Positions 16,736 to 26,645 of a DNA stretch of 64,000 nucleotides are shown here, in pieces (position 1 is the first letter of the stretch; each line of letters begins with the position of its first letter). The stretch lies in the NCBI GenBank assembly GCA_013306675.1, contig JABLUY010000027.1, forward strand, positions 124,001 to 188,000, in the 5' to 3' direction. The DNA comes from Thraustochytrium sp. TN22 (lineage: Eukaryota > Sar > Bigyra > Thraustochytrida > Thraustochytriidae). The notes below the pieces were generated by a model. That model worked only from the letters and a program-made list of their open reading frames with translations, made no database searches and had not been told where the DNA came from. The position numbers were made by a program, and so were the translations under genes.

Positions 16736-17390
16736 AAGCTCATATCGAGTCGATGCTCGAGCAGATCTCGAAGCAGCGCGACTCCAAGCCGAGAGTCCGC
16801 TCGGGATCGTAGCCATTGAGCAGACGGCGATGAGTTCATCATGTCCCTGATGGGGACTGACTGATGGGAAAGTCGGCAGAAGTTGTCTCGAAATGGGCTC
16901 CCCGGCCCGGGCAGAGCGACAAAAGGGAGAACACTGATGGTGAGAGGCGGCCATGAAATTGTTACAAATTTTCCTCAGGAGCGTGGGAGCCCGTTCGTCG
17001 CAGCGCCGTTGTTCGCTTCGTCGCGAAGGCCTTCCAGGGCTGACGAAAAACATCAAGACGTAAGATTGCACTGCACGTTGTCAGACATCAGAACCATGCT
17101 TCATTGTTGTGATCAAAGAGACAGAGAGGGATCGATCTCGATCAGCCAGAAAGAGCTCTACAGCAGGCAGACGAGGCGAGGCGAGGCGAGGCGCGGCGAG
17201 GCGAGGCAGGGAAGGAGAGAAAGCAGACGCAGGCAGGCGCAGGCAGGCAGGCAGGCAGGCAGGCAGACCAGGTTGAGGCGTGAAAGACATACATGCAGCA
17301 GACTTGAGCGCAGACATGCAACAGCAGCCAGGCAGGCCAGGCAGGCCAGGCAGGCAGGCAGGCAGGCCAGGCAGGCAGGCTCAGCAGGAA
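16736..17390. other. Gap downstream of the MYB gene with GGCAGGCA microsatellites
   Basis: The segment leads from the end of the satellite to the stop codon of the MYB gene. It includes a degenerate satellite end (to 16783), a GAGGC pentamer run (17171-17210) and GGCA/GGCAGGCCA runs (17227-17385). No gene is supported. Confidence 0.6.
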
Positions 17391-18725
17391 TTAGTTGCGA
17401 AGACCGCTGGCCTGAGCACTGGCGATGCTGGCGAGCCAGTCCAGGTCGGTGAGCGAGCTGGAGGAGGCCAATACAGGGTTGGACGCCGTGGTGGTGGAGG
17501 TGGTGGTGGCGGCAGCAGCAGCCGCAGCAGCAGCGGCAGCGGCGGCAATCTGCGCAGCGAGAGGCGTGCCGGAGGTGGGCTGGGTCTTCTGGAAAGTGCC
17601 CATGGCGAAGCCCGCGTGGTGCTGGGCTAGAATATCGATCTTGGCAGCGTCCACGACGTCAGAGGCCGAGGCGAGCTGCGCGGCGAGCTTGAGACGCTCA
17701 AGATTAAGAGAGGGCGCGGCGGGGAGCGGAGAGGAGACGGCCTCGGTGTCGATGCGCAGCCGCTTGGTGGCCGGCTCGGCATCCAGGTCAACCGGGGCCG
17801 AGGAAGAGGCCGGCGTGGGCGGCGCGCTGGTGCTGAGTCCGCCGCTGGAGAGCTGCGAGAGCAACGAGAGCAGCGAGCTGGAGCGTTTCATGCCAAAGGA
17901 GGAGCGCGCCGGCGAGTCGACGGAGGGAGTAGCCGTGGGCGCGAGCGCAGCGAGCGCCGCGGCCGTGGCCATGGATGCAGCGACAGAGGCTGCGGAGGCT
18001 GCGGAGGAGGAGGAGGAGGAGGAAAACGTGGAGGCGGACGCAGACGTGGGCGTGGCGGCGCCTCGGGGCGTGGCGCTGGCCGAGAAGGCCTTGGAGAAGG
18101 CCCGCGGCGTGCTGCGCGCCACGACGCCGCAGTCGAGCGCGAGCTTGGCGTTCCAGCGGTTCTTGACGGCATTCTCCGTGCGGCCGGGCAGCTCGCGCGC
18201 GATGGCGGCCCACTTGTTGCCGAGCTCGCCACGCAGCTTCATGATGAGCTTGTCCTCCTCAGCGGACCAGGGCTCCTTGTTCACATCGGGCTTGAGGTGG
18301 TTATGCCAGCGCTCGCGGCACTGCTTGCCATTGCGGCCCGGCACGAGCTTCGACACGCGCGACCACTTGCCGCAGCCGTGCTCCTGGAGCGCGGCCTGCA
18401 GCAGATCGTCCTCCTCGGGGCTCCACGCGCCCTTCTTGATGGTCGGGTTGAGCACCTTTTGCCAGCGGTGCGCGCACTGCGCGCGCGTGCGGTTCGGGAG
18501 CGCGGCGGCCACACTCTTCCAGTTCTTGCCCTTGTGCCGCGCCACGGCCTCGCGGAGGACCTCGTCCTCCTCGGCGGACCACGGCACGCGGCTGCCGCCA
18601 GGCGTGGCGGGCGTCGCCGGTGCGCCGCTGCCGCTGCCGCTCTGCACGTCCACCATATCCAGCCCGCTCAGCGCCTTGAGAAAGGCCGCCCTGCTGCCAC
18701 CGCTGCTCGAGGACGTCTCCGCCAT
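17391..18725 (-). CDS. 3R-MYB transcription factor
   Basis: This 444-residue nuclear protein has three consecutive MYB repeats at about 48-200. R1 is RVPWSAEEDEVLREAVARH..NWKSVAAALPNRTRAQCAHRW, R2 is KGAWSPEEDDLLQAALQEHG with KQCRERWHNHL, and R3 is KEPWSAEEDKLIMKLRGELG with RTENAVKNRWN. The regularly spaced tryptophans are intact, so DNA binding to MYB-type sites (AACNG core) is expected. 3R-MYBs commonly control cell-cycle genes; that role is inferred from the family. The C-terminal half is Ala/Ser/Thr-rich, with a run of alanines and threonines (17515-17545 on the DNA) and no recognised domain. The start is the ATG at 18725; the frame extends six codons further only to a GTG. Confidence 0.93.
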   Translation of the reverse strand: MAETSSSSGGSRAAFLKALSGLDMVDVQSGSGSGAPATPATPGGSRVPWSAEEDEVLREAVARHKGKNWKSVAAALPNRTRAQCAHRWQKVLNPTIKKGAWSPEEDDLLQAALQEHGCGKWSRVSKLVPGRNGKQCRERWHNHLKPDVNKEPWSAEEDKLIMKLRGELGNKWAAIARELPGRTENAVKNRWNAKLALDCGVVARSTPRAFSKAFSASATPRGAATPTSASASTFSSSSSSSAASAASVAASMATAAALAALAPTATPSVDSPARSSFGMKRSSSLLSLLSQLSSGGLSTSAPPTPASSSAPVDLDAEPATKRLRIDTEAVSSPLPAAPSLNLERLKLAAQLASASDVVDAAKIDILAQHHAGFAMGTFQKTQPTSGTPLAAQIAAAAAAAAAAAAATTTSTTTASNPVLASSSSLTDLDWLASIASAQASGLRN

Positions 18726-20162
18726 GCTCTCCAAAAGCACCACGTGAGCCTACCCTTTTCGCCGCGCTGCTGCTGCAGGCTGGAGACCACCAAAGAGAAT
18801 TGCACCCTGATTTCACGATTGCTCGCTCGCGCAGGTCGCGCGCGCACATCCAACGATCCATCCGGTTGACTCGATGCGTGTGCGGCGGCACGCGCTGCGC
18901 TGCTGCGCGGTGTGGCGCGCGCTTCGGTGCGGCGGATCCGTTGGCACTCTGGAACAGAGCCGAGATCCAAAGGGGGGAAACAAGGCACGCGCACCCCCCG
19001 TTGCAGACTGTTCTCCAACGTCTCTTTGGCGCCTGGGATGGATTTTTTTCTTTCCTTTTCCTTCCGCTGGCCTGGGTCCGCCAGGGCCCTCAACGGTTGG
19101 GGTCCGGTTGTAGAGTGGATGCTTGCGTCGACCCGTTTGGAGCCGTGACCGCTCCAGCGCGCTAAACGGCTGGGCAGCCGAGCGAGCGTTGGAACGGCTG
19201 CATTGCATGCAGCAAGGAACTGTGGTCTGGCCTAACGACCGCCAGCGCGTGCGGCAGCCTGAGCCGCGACCGGACCTTCGTCTCTCTAGCTACTAGCTAG
19301 CCAGCCAGTAGCAAGTCAAAGAGCTGGAGAGCGAGCAAGTGAGAAAGGAGGTAGGTGAAGGGAGGAAGAACGGGCGCGAGCAACACACAGCCGTCGTGAA
19401 CTTCGCTCCACGCCGTGAAAAAAAAAATGACGTCAGAATCGGAGAGTGGAGAGCACTTCTCAGCTAACGCCCAATTTCTTTCCCCGCTATCGGCTGCTGA
19501 GCGGACGAACGGCTGCATCTGTCACGATCTGTGGTCACTCCTAACCACCGGCGCAGGCCTCGCCGTGGCGCGGCCGCGGCGGCGCGCGCCAACCGGACCT
19601 CCACCTCCTACTAACGTTTGCCGTGGGAGCAAGCCTGCAGGTGAGCGAGCGAGCCGACTCGGAAGAGCAAGCCAAAAGGTTGCATGGCTGAAACGAGCAT
19701 CGAGGCCAAAAAAGAGCAAGCGGCCGAGGCGGAGGAAGCAAACACCCGTGCAGGGCCGGAAGCTGGGCAATACTTGGCTTGCGCGGCAAGTTGCGCCGGA
19801 TCGGAGGAGCTAACGCCGATTTTTTTTTTCCTCCGCTACCATCATGATGGGGGTACCTGGTATGCTACCAACCATACCGGCCATGTTACCGTGCCTTTCA
19901 TTCAGTTCGAATGCGCGTGCCGCGGGGATGGTCCAGCGGCCGCCGCGCGCCGCGGGAATCGAATAACCTGGAGAAACGATCGAATCGATAAGACTTGTGG
20001 GAGATCGTAACGAAACAGCGCGTGCCGGACGCCCTGGTGTGCGAGGAAGGTCGTGCACCAGCAAAGCAAAGGCTTGGGCGAGGACTGCGCGCGGCCACCT
20101 GAAGCGAAGAAACCAAAAGGGGAGAGGATGAGAGAAAAAGGATCCGCTCGCTCGAAGGGCGC
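18726..20162. other. 1.4-kb intergenic region, no gene recognised
   Basis: This stretch lies between the MYB start and the helicase stop. It is less GC-rich than its neighbours and has several T and A runs (19039, 19418, 19821) and a TGACGTCA palindrome at 19428-19435, which is the sequence of a CREB/bZIP site. Short frames are present but none looks coding. I found no tRNA or transposon ends. Confidence 0.6.
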
Positions 20163-22842
20163 TCAGACTCTGCATGTGTCCAAACCAGGCTCGGCCTGGA
20201 GCAGCGCGACGAGCTCGTTGAGGACATTCTTGCGCCTGTCGTGGTCAACCTTGACGAGTTGCGCGCGAACGCTCGCGGCGAGCGCGCGCGCAAGGCCGGC
20301 GTCGCTCTCATCGGTGTTCGACCTCGCACTGTTCTCCACCTCTACGTCCTCCTCCGCCTGGGCCTCCTTCGCCTCGTCTTGCGCGCTGCGAGCAGGTCGC
20401 GCTCGAAAGTAGCTTTCGATCTTGCCGGGGCCCTTGCTGCTGGTGCCCTTGGCGCCGTTGCTCTTGATGTTGGCCACGCTATCCGGAGCAGCGGCCGACC
20501 GCGGTGGCGCGAGCTGCTCGTGGCGCGCGAAGAAGGCCGTCAGCGCGACGGCGGTGAGATCCACGGGCTGCGCTGCCTGCACACTCTTTCGCATCCACTT
20601 GGGGAGGTGAGCCTGCACGTTGGGGCGCTCGAAGCGAGCGTCAAGAAAGATAACAGCGCCGTGGTCATTCTTGTGGCGAATGACGCGGCCCGCAGCCTGG
20701 TTGAGCGCGCGGTACGCCTGCTGTGCGTACCAGTCGGCGCCGGAGAGCGCGACCGTGGCGCCGGCCGTGCGCTGCTGGTCCTGAAACTCGCGCTGCAGCT
20801 GGACCGCGAGCTCGCGGGCATTGGGGTATGGGATGCCGCACATGAAGACGGCGCGCGCCGCGGCGTCAGAGAAGTTGATGCCCTCGCTGAGCTTGCCGCG
20901 AAAGACGCCAAAGAAGAGCGCGCCGCGTCCCGCCGCAATTGCCGCCCGGTACTCGTTCATCTGGGCGTCGAAGCCGGCGCCGGCGCCGGCGCCGGCGCCG
21001 ACGCCGCCCTCATCGTCGTCGTTCGCGTTGGCCGCGGCACCGCCGCCGCCCTCCACGAAGAGACCCGGCTTGGCCTGCTGCAGTTGGGCCCAAGTCGGCG
21101 AGGCGCGCCACCGCTCCAGACAGGCGCGCATGAAGGAGTACGACGGGAAGAAGCACAAGGCGCCGCCCGGCACGGCCGCGGCCAGGCGCGCGAGAGCGCA
21201 GCCGAGCGCGTCCTGGTACTCGGGCCTGGACTTGTTGGCGAAGACGCCCTCGAGGCGCACGAGGCCTGCGCCGGCGCCCGGCGCCAGGGCCTGCGGCATG
21301 ACGCCGGCCCAAAGCTGCTTGCGCACGTCGATTACGTGCGGCGCCTCCAGCGTGAAGCGAAACTCGGTGCCGAGCTCGCTCGCGAAGGACGAGAGCGGCG
21401 CGAGCGTGCCGCTCGTGAGCACCACTGAGTGACACGCGCGCGCCAGCGGCTGGAAAGCGGCCGCCGCGTTCAGGCACCAAAAGCACAGCTGCGGCCCACC
21501 AGTCCCAGGCCCGCCACGGCTGCTCCCCTCGCGAACCACGACGCGGTAGTCCGCGGCGAACTCGCGGCTGTCGGCCAACATGAAGCCGAGCGCACCGAGC
21601 AAGCTGTCCAGGACGCCGCGGCTCAGCGGCGGCAGCGGCGGCGGCGCCTCGCCGGCCTCGCGGCCGGGCGCCGCAGCGCCCGTCTCCGCCTTGAGCGCCT
21701 CCGCAAAGAGCTTGCGCACCGTGTCGAGGGCGTCCTCGTCCAGGTCGCAGCGGAACTCGAGCTCGCGCAGCGCGTCGGTGCCGGAAATTGCGCGCGGGCG
21801 CCCGCGACCTGCCTCGAGATGCGTGCGCGCCCAGCGCGCCAGCTTTTGTACAAAGTCCGCCAGCAGTGAGAAGCTGGCCTGCTGGTCCAGCGCGCCGTGC
21901 GCGGCGAGCTCCTCGAGCTCGGAGCGCACCTGGTCGAGCGTGGCCAGCGCGACCTCGGCCGAGGCGGCGCTGCGGCAGGTGTCTGCGATATTGTGCGCCT
22001 CGTCGATCACCACGACGGCGCCGCGCAGGTCAATGTTCATGGCCTCGCGCGCCGCCGGGTCCACCAGGTAGTTGTACGGACAGAAGATCAGGTCGCTGCT
22101 GGCGGCGTCCGCGAGCTCGCGACTGCCGAAGTAAGGGCAGCACCGCATGCGCTGGCCGGTCTGCACCAGGTCCTCGATGTCCCACACGGGCTCCTTGAGC
22201 GCCGCGCGCAGCCGCGAGCCCGAGCTCGGCTTGAAGTAGCCGCAACCTGGGCCCTGCGCCGAGAGCAGCCGCCGGCACTCCTCGTTGCGCGCCGCGCCGC
22301 CGGCGAACCGTCGCTGTCGCGTCACTTTGCCGTTCACGCAGTACTGCCTGCGGGACCCGAGGATGGTCATGCGTACGTCGCGCGTCAAGGCCTCGGGGCA
22401 CTGTCGCAGCTCCGCCACGAGCTGCGCCAGCTGGCTGTGCGTGCGCGACGCGATGAAGACGCGCGTGCGCTTCGTCGCCCTGGCGAAGCCCTCCTCGCCG
22501 GCGCCCCGCTCCATCTCGCCGGCCCCTTGGAAGATGCGCAGCGACGCCGGGAGGAGGGCCGCCTTGCGCTCACGCCGCGCCGCGTCGCCGTGCACCGGGC
22601 AATCCTCGCTGATGGCCGCAGTGCGCTTCTTGCTCGCGCTGACGGCCGGCGCCTGGGGCCGCGGCGCCGGCGGCGTGTTGTGGTCAAAGTCCTCGTCGTC
22701 CGAGGCCCCGAGGCAGAAGTCGGGCGGCGTCGTCCGCCGACGCGCCGGCTGCGTCTGGCTCACGTCCGCGAAGTACTTGCTGCTGGGCGGGCTCTCTTGG
22801 GCAACCGTGGCGGCAGGGCACGTGCAATCCTCCTTGACCGGA

Positions 22843-22878
<36 letters not shown>

Positions 22879-23186
22879 ACGGCGGGCTTCTTTTGCGCCG
22901 CCCACAGGGCGCCGGCGGCCTCGTCGGCCTCCTGCGCTGCGGCAGCCTTGGCCACGGCGGCCGCCTCGGCCACGGCTGTCACTTGCTGGTGCTGCTGCCA
23001 CGAGAGCACGCCGCAGAGCGCCGCGAGGGCCTTGCCCGTGCCCGTGGGCGACTCCAGCAGCGCGTTCTCGCCGAGCCGCAGCGCGCCCAGCATCTTGGCC
23101 ATGAGCGCCAGCTGCGTTGGGAACGGCCGCTTGCCCGCCGGAAACTGCACGGGCACCGACGCCACGCGCAGCGCCTGGCCCTCCAT
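20163..23186 (-). CDS. BRIP1: FANCJ/BRIP1-like XPD-family DNA helicase
   Basis: This 1,007-residue protein is a superfamily 2 iron-sulphur helicase. It begins with the Q-like VQFPAGKRPFPTQLALMAKM, then Walker A SPTGTGKALAALC (46-58), motif Ia FIASRTHSQLAQL, and the four-cysteine iron-sulphur region (QYCVNGK, EECRRLL, GPGCGYF, MRCCPYF). The DEAH box is VVVIDEAHNIAD (about 392). Motifs V and VI are GKLSEGINFSD and QAAGRVIRHKNDHG. The domain order and ALCGVLSWQ after Walker A match FANCJ rather than XPD or RTEL1. FANCJ unwinds G-quadruplexes and acts in crosslink repair. Oddities: the invariant Thr/Ser of Walker A is Ala (GKA), and a GPGKIESYF segment near residue 920 resembles a PCNA-binding box without the Gln. 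The start is the ATG at 23186; upstream sequence is low-complexity. Confidence 0.9.
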
Positions 23187-23918
23187 CCTTCTCTGCGCGC
23201 GCCCGCGCGCCCGCCGCCGCTTCGCGCTCTGCTGCGCGGCCCCGTCGCGCGCCGCGGCGGCGGCACTCAAGTTGGGTTGCTTTCGTGCGACCGCAACGCG
23301 GCAACTCGCTACCAAAGCAAAGCAACGCCGCCGCGAACGTGAACCTAACCACCGCTGCGGCGATGGAGAAAGTGCTGACGCGAGCTCTCACGCGCTCTCA
23401 CGGTTCTCACGATGCTCACTCGCCGACGGAGGCCGGACTGCCTGCCAGTGATGACTGTGCGCAGCGAGCAGCCGCAGCCGCGAGATGCGTGTACGGTGAC
23501 GTGGTACTGCAAGGACGAAAAAGGACAAGACAGCAGGCTGAGCGGAGCCCTGGCCGTCAACGGCGTCAGTGCCGCTCGACCTGCGTTACGGTAGGCATAC
23601 CGGAACGTCGGATTTAGACCTACCGTCCTGAGCCTGCCAAGCAGTGGAGAGAGGTCTGCGCACGCGCATGCCAAGCTCATTTATTTTTTTTCAGTATTGG
23701 CCAACTGACAAGTGCTGCACGTGGCACCGCAGCCTGACAGCTCCTGTAGGGCAGCCCTGGGCAGCCCTGGACAGCCCTGGACAGCCCTGGGTAGCCCTGG
23801 ACCGTCCTGGACCGTCCTGGACCGTCCTGGGCAGCAGCCCTGGGCAGCAGCCCTGGGCAGCAGCCCTCGGCAGCCCTGAGCAGCAGCCCTGGGCCGCCCT
23901 GAACAGCTCTGCGATCCA
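23187..23918. repeat. Upstream gap of helicase gene with 10-bp minisatellite
   Basis: The region lies between the helicase start and the stop of the methyltransferase gene, both on the minus strand. Between 23746 and about 23905 it carries roughly 16 imperfect copies of a 10-13-bp unit (GCAGCCCTGG, GGACCGTCCT variants). Apart from this minisatellite I see no gene. Confidence 0.75.
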
Positions 23919-24881
23919 TCACGGTCCTTCTGCTGGGGCGCCCGCGGTGTCGCGCAGGCTCGCGAATTTGGCAATGTGGGCTGGCCCGATGCCGCAACAG
24001 CCGCCGATAATGGATGCGCCGAGGTCGACCCACTTCTTGGCGTGGTCTGCGTAAAGGTCAGGCGTGATCTCGTCGCGCATCTCAAGGATGGTGGTGTTTG
24101 CCTGCGGCATCTGGCTGACGCGGTAGGCATTCGCATACACACCTAGGCGCGGCGTGGGCGTGCCGGTCTTGGCCAGCGCGGCGAGCTCGGCGGCGGCCTC
24201 GCGCACTGCGCTCTCCATGACCTCGAGGCGCGAGCAGTTAAAGAGGACGGCCTCTACACAATGGCCGTGCTCCTCGCTGGCGGCTAGAACGGCGCGGACC
24301 CAGTCACGGACACTCTCGCCGGAGCGCAGACGCGGTGGCTCGTCGTGGCAGAGCGTGCAAGAGACCCAGACGGGCTTCTTTTCCTGGGCGCACATCTCGA
24401 GGCCGACGCGCGTCTCGGCGATGCTGGAGATCGTCTCCATGAGCAGAATGTCGCACAGGCTGGACTGCGCGCGCAGCAGGACGGCCCAGATGCGGCGCGC
24501 CTCGGCCTCGTTCTCCGCAAAGTCGAGGCGGTAGCTGCCCAAAGGGGGAGGCATGGACGCGGCGACGCGCGGCGCGGGCTTTCCCGGACGCTCGGTCTCG
24601 ACCTGTTTGGCCGCTTCGACGGCCAGCTCGGCGGCCTTCTGCGCGAGCTCGGCACCGCGCGCCTCAAAGACTTCTTCGCCAATATGGAAGGGCACCACGG
24701 CGTACGCGTTGGACGTAAGCACCTCGGCGCCCGCGCGCGCGAAGTTTACGTGTGCCTCCCGCACAAGGTCCGGCGTCTCCATGAGCGGCAGCGCCGACCA
24801 TTGCGGCTGCCGCACGGGCGCTCCCATGGCGTGCAGCTCGCGGCCCATGCCGCCGTCGAGCACGATCAGTCGCTGCGCCAT
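23919..24881 (-). CDS. Homocysteine S-methyltransferase
   Basis: This 320-residue TIM-barrel enzyme transfers a methyl group to homocysteine to give methionine; relatives use S-methylmethionine or betaine. It starts IVLDGGMGRELHAMGAP, typical of the family, followed by VLTSNAYAVVPFHIG. The zinc-binding cysteines are present: one in AVLFNCSRLEVME (about 212-224) and the pair in IIGGCCGIGPAHI (291-303). The single-domain length fits the YagD/HMT (S-methylmethionine) group rather than full cobalamin-dependent methionine synthase. The ATG at 24881 lies just before the conserved start. The frame extends 56 residues upstream with an Ala/Arg/Ser-rich leader that could be an organelle-targeting peptide, so a longer form is possible. 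The stop lies immediately beside the minisatellite. Confidence 0.9.
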   Translation of the reverse strand: MAQRLIVLDGGMGRELHAMGAPVRQPQWSALPLMETPDLVREAHVNFARAGAEVLTSNAYAVVPFHIGEEVFEARGAELAQKAAELAVEAAKQVETERPGKPAPRVAASMPPPLGSYRLDFAENEAEARRIWAVLLRAQSSLCDILLMETISSIAETRVGLEMCAQEKKPVWVSCTLCHDEPPRLRSGESVRDWVRAVLAASEEHGHCVEAVLFNCSRLEVMESAVREAAAELAALAKTGTPTPRLGVYANAYRVSQMPQANTTILEMRDEITPDLYADHAKKWVDLGASIIGGCCGIGPAHIAKFASLRDTAGAPAEGP

Positions 24882-25220
24882 GCTGGCCGGCACGCGCGAG
24901 GTGGGGCTCGCTACAGCGACAGCTCTCCAGGCAGACTTTGCTTGCGCCGCGGCCCACGTCGACGGCGGCATCCGAGTTGCAAACTGCTGCCGCCGGGGGG
25001 CGCCTTGCGACTGACACGTTAACAGCACTGCACAGCTCCTGTAGGCCAAGCAGGCACATTATGGGTTAGGCCTACAGAAAGTAGACGTCGAAGATCATCA
25101 GTCGTGGGTAAAGGCGTTTCGACGCTGGAGCTTCTTCACTTTCTTGGCCAATTTGTAGCCTAGGCCTAGGCCTACTTGGATGAGTGGTTTTCTCACTTAC
25201 TGCAAAACCGGTGGGCATGG

Positions 25221-25257
<37 letters not shown>

Positions 25258-25331
25258 GACATCGTCATCGTCGAGAACATAAAGCGCCGCGCCGCGCCGC
25301 GCCGCGCCGCGCCGCGCGTGGATCGTAGCGT
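24882..25331. repeat. Intergenic gap with CAT and GCCGC microsatellites
   Basis: This 450-base spacer holds an uninterrupted trinucleotide run (CAT, 25219-25257), a CCTAGG-rich patch (25155-25172) and a pentamer run GCCGC (25283-25317). No coding region is supported; an all-Met frame over the CAT run is an artefact. Confidence 0.8.
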
Positions 25332-26645
25332 TTAGTCGTCCTTGTTGCCCCCAGCAAAGCTGAGGAAACCGTTCTGGCCCCGAACATCGAGTGTCTGGGA
25401 CTCGGGATGGATGCCAGTGCCGCGGACAAAGATGGCAGAGTCCTCCTTGGCGACGTAGTTGAGGGCGCGCAGCTCTTGGCTGCCCATATCGAGCTTGCGC
25501 AGCTCGAGGTTGCGACGGTAGCGACCGTAAAGGACAAAGCCGAGGACGAAGGAGAACAGGATGGTGACGTACGTGGCGGCGAGCACCGCGTCCATGCTAG
25601 CGCGCCACTCCTTGTCGGTGGAGATGACGGTGGAGCTGACCAGGCTCATGAGGCAGAGGAGCAAGATGTTGGAGACAAAGGTGGCGATGGTGAGTTTCTC
25701 GAGCAGCACCACGTAGGGCACGGCCGGGAGCTCGCTCTGCACGACGTACTGGAAGGCGACGCTGGCGAGGATGAGCGTCATGAGCAGACCTTGACGCTCG
25801 GCGAACTGGTCGACGTCCAGCGCGAAGCAAGTGAGCGCCGTGACGGCCAGGAGCACACTGAGCAGCGCAATGCGCCAGATGTAGCCCTCGTAGCGCCGCA
25901 CGAGCTGGAAGCGGATGACGAGCTGGCCGTACTGATAGGCATCCTCGTCGTCCTCCTCGCCCGGGTCCGAGCGCGCGGCGAACTCAATGACGACTCGGCG
26001 TGCCCGGAACTGCGGGATGGCGCTGAAGGCGCGGTTGAGGATAACGAGCTTGCCTGGCGTCGGCTCGCCGTCCTGCACGACCGGGACGTCCTTGGATGCA
26101 TTCTCGTCGATGCGGAAGGCCGCGCGCGGCGGGACGTACATGGTCCGCTTCACGGACATGTCGTAGAATGGCGTGTCCATGGTGACCGTGAGCTCCTGCA
26201 CGTCGAACGGGAAACTCCACAGCTCGAAGCGCTCCATGCAAGTCAGGTAGACGAGCGGTCGCATGCAGTTGTACACCTTGCCGTCTTCCTCAATGAGCTT
26301 GTACTTGGTGCCGTCCTGGTGGTCACGAATCTCGCGCGTCTCGCTCTTGGCATTCGGGAACTCAAAATTCGGCACGAAGTCCGGTAGGTACGTCGTCTTG
26401 TCGCGCCGGTACCGGCGCACGTCGTCCTCGGAGGCGAGCCACGACATCTCCAGGCCCATGGCCACATCGAAGGTCTGTTGCACCGTGTCCACGGCCGCCA
26501 GGTACCGCACGTACACGAGGTCGATGTGCACCTTGTCCTGGCAGTCCTCCCAAAGCTTGATGAACTTTTGCGACGGGTTATACACGCGCCTCACCGTGCC
26601 GTCGGCGTCCATGGCCACGGACACCTGCGCCTTGGGGGTCGTCAT
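25332..26645 (-). CDS. Pentameric ligand-gated ion channel without Cys-loop
   Basis: This 437-residue protein has the plan of a pentameric ligand-gated channel. The beta-sandwich ligand domain occupies about 30-250, with FELWSFPFDVQELTVTMDTP (140-159) at the loop position. Four membrane helices follow: IWRIALLSVLLAVTALTCFAL (256-276), LLMTLILASVAFQYVV (287-302), LTIATFVSNILLLCLMSLV (318-336) and VLAATYVTILFSFVLGFVLY (354-373). The two cysteines that define the animal Cys-loop are absent, as in prokaryotic GLIC/ELIC and many protist members. The M3-M4 loop is very short, and a 65-residue cytoplasm-like tail follows M4. No signal peptide is visible after the chosen ATG (26645), which is odd because the ligand domain should be extracellular; the frame upstream is Arg/Ala-rich and not signal-like. 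Ligand and ion selectivity cannot be told. Confidence 0.82.
   Translation of the reverse strand: MTTPKAQVSVAMDADGTVRRVYNPSQKFIKLWEDCQDKVHIDLVYVRYLAAVDTVQQTFDVAMGLEMSWLASEDDVRRYRRDKTTYLPDFVPNFEFPNAKSETREIRDHQDGTKYKLIEEDGKVYNCMRPLVYLTCMERFELWSFPFDVQELTVTMDTPFYDMSVKRTMYVPPRAAFRIDENASKDVPVVQDGEPTPGKLVILNRAFSAIPQFRARRVVIEFAARSDPGEEDDEDAYQYGQLVIRFQLVRRYEGYIWRIALLSVLLAVTALTCFALDVDQFAERQGLLMTLILASVAFQYVVQSELPAVPYVVLLEKLTIATFVSNILLLCLMSLVSSTVISTDKEWRASMDAVLAATYVTILFSFVLGFVLYGRYRRNLELRKLDMGSQELRALNYVAKEDSAIFVRGTGIHPESQTLDVRGQNGFLSFAGGNKDD

Noticed and set aside
19920-19985. tRNA-like motifs (GATGGTCCAGCGG and GGGAATCGAATAACC)
   Set aside because: They resemble parts of tRNA control boxes but no acceptor or anticodon stem can be formed on either strand.
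19684-20010. 108-codon plus frame starting MAETSIEAKKEQAAEAEE
   Set aside because: The start looks protein-like, but the frame soon crosses a poly-T tract and loses coding-type codon bias; no family match.
25072-25257. Minus frame beginning with twelve methionines
   Set aside because: It is only the CAT trinucleotide run read in one frame; the remainder has no coding character.
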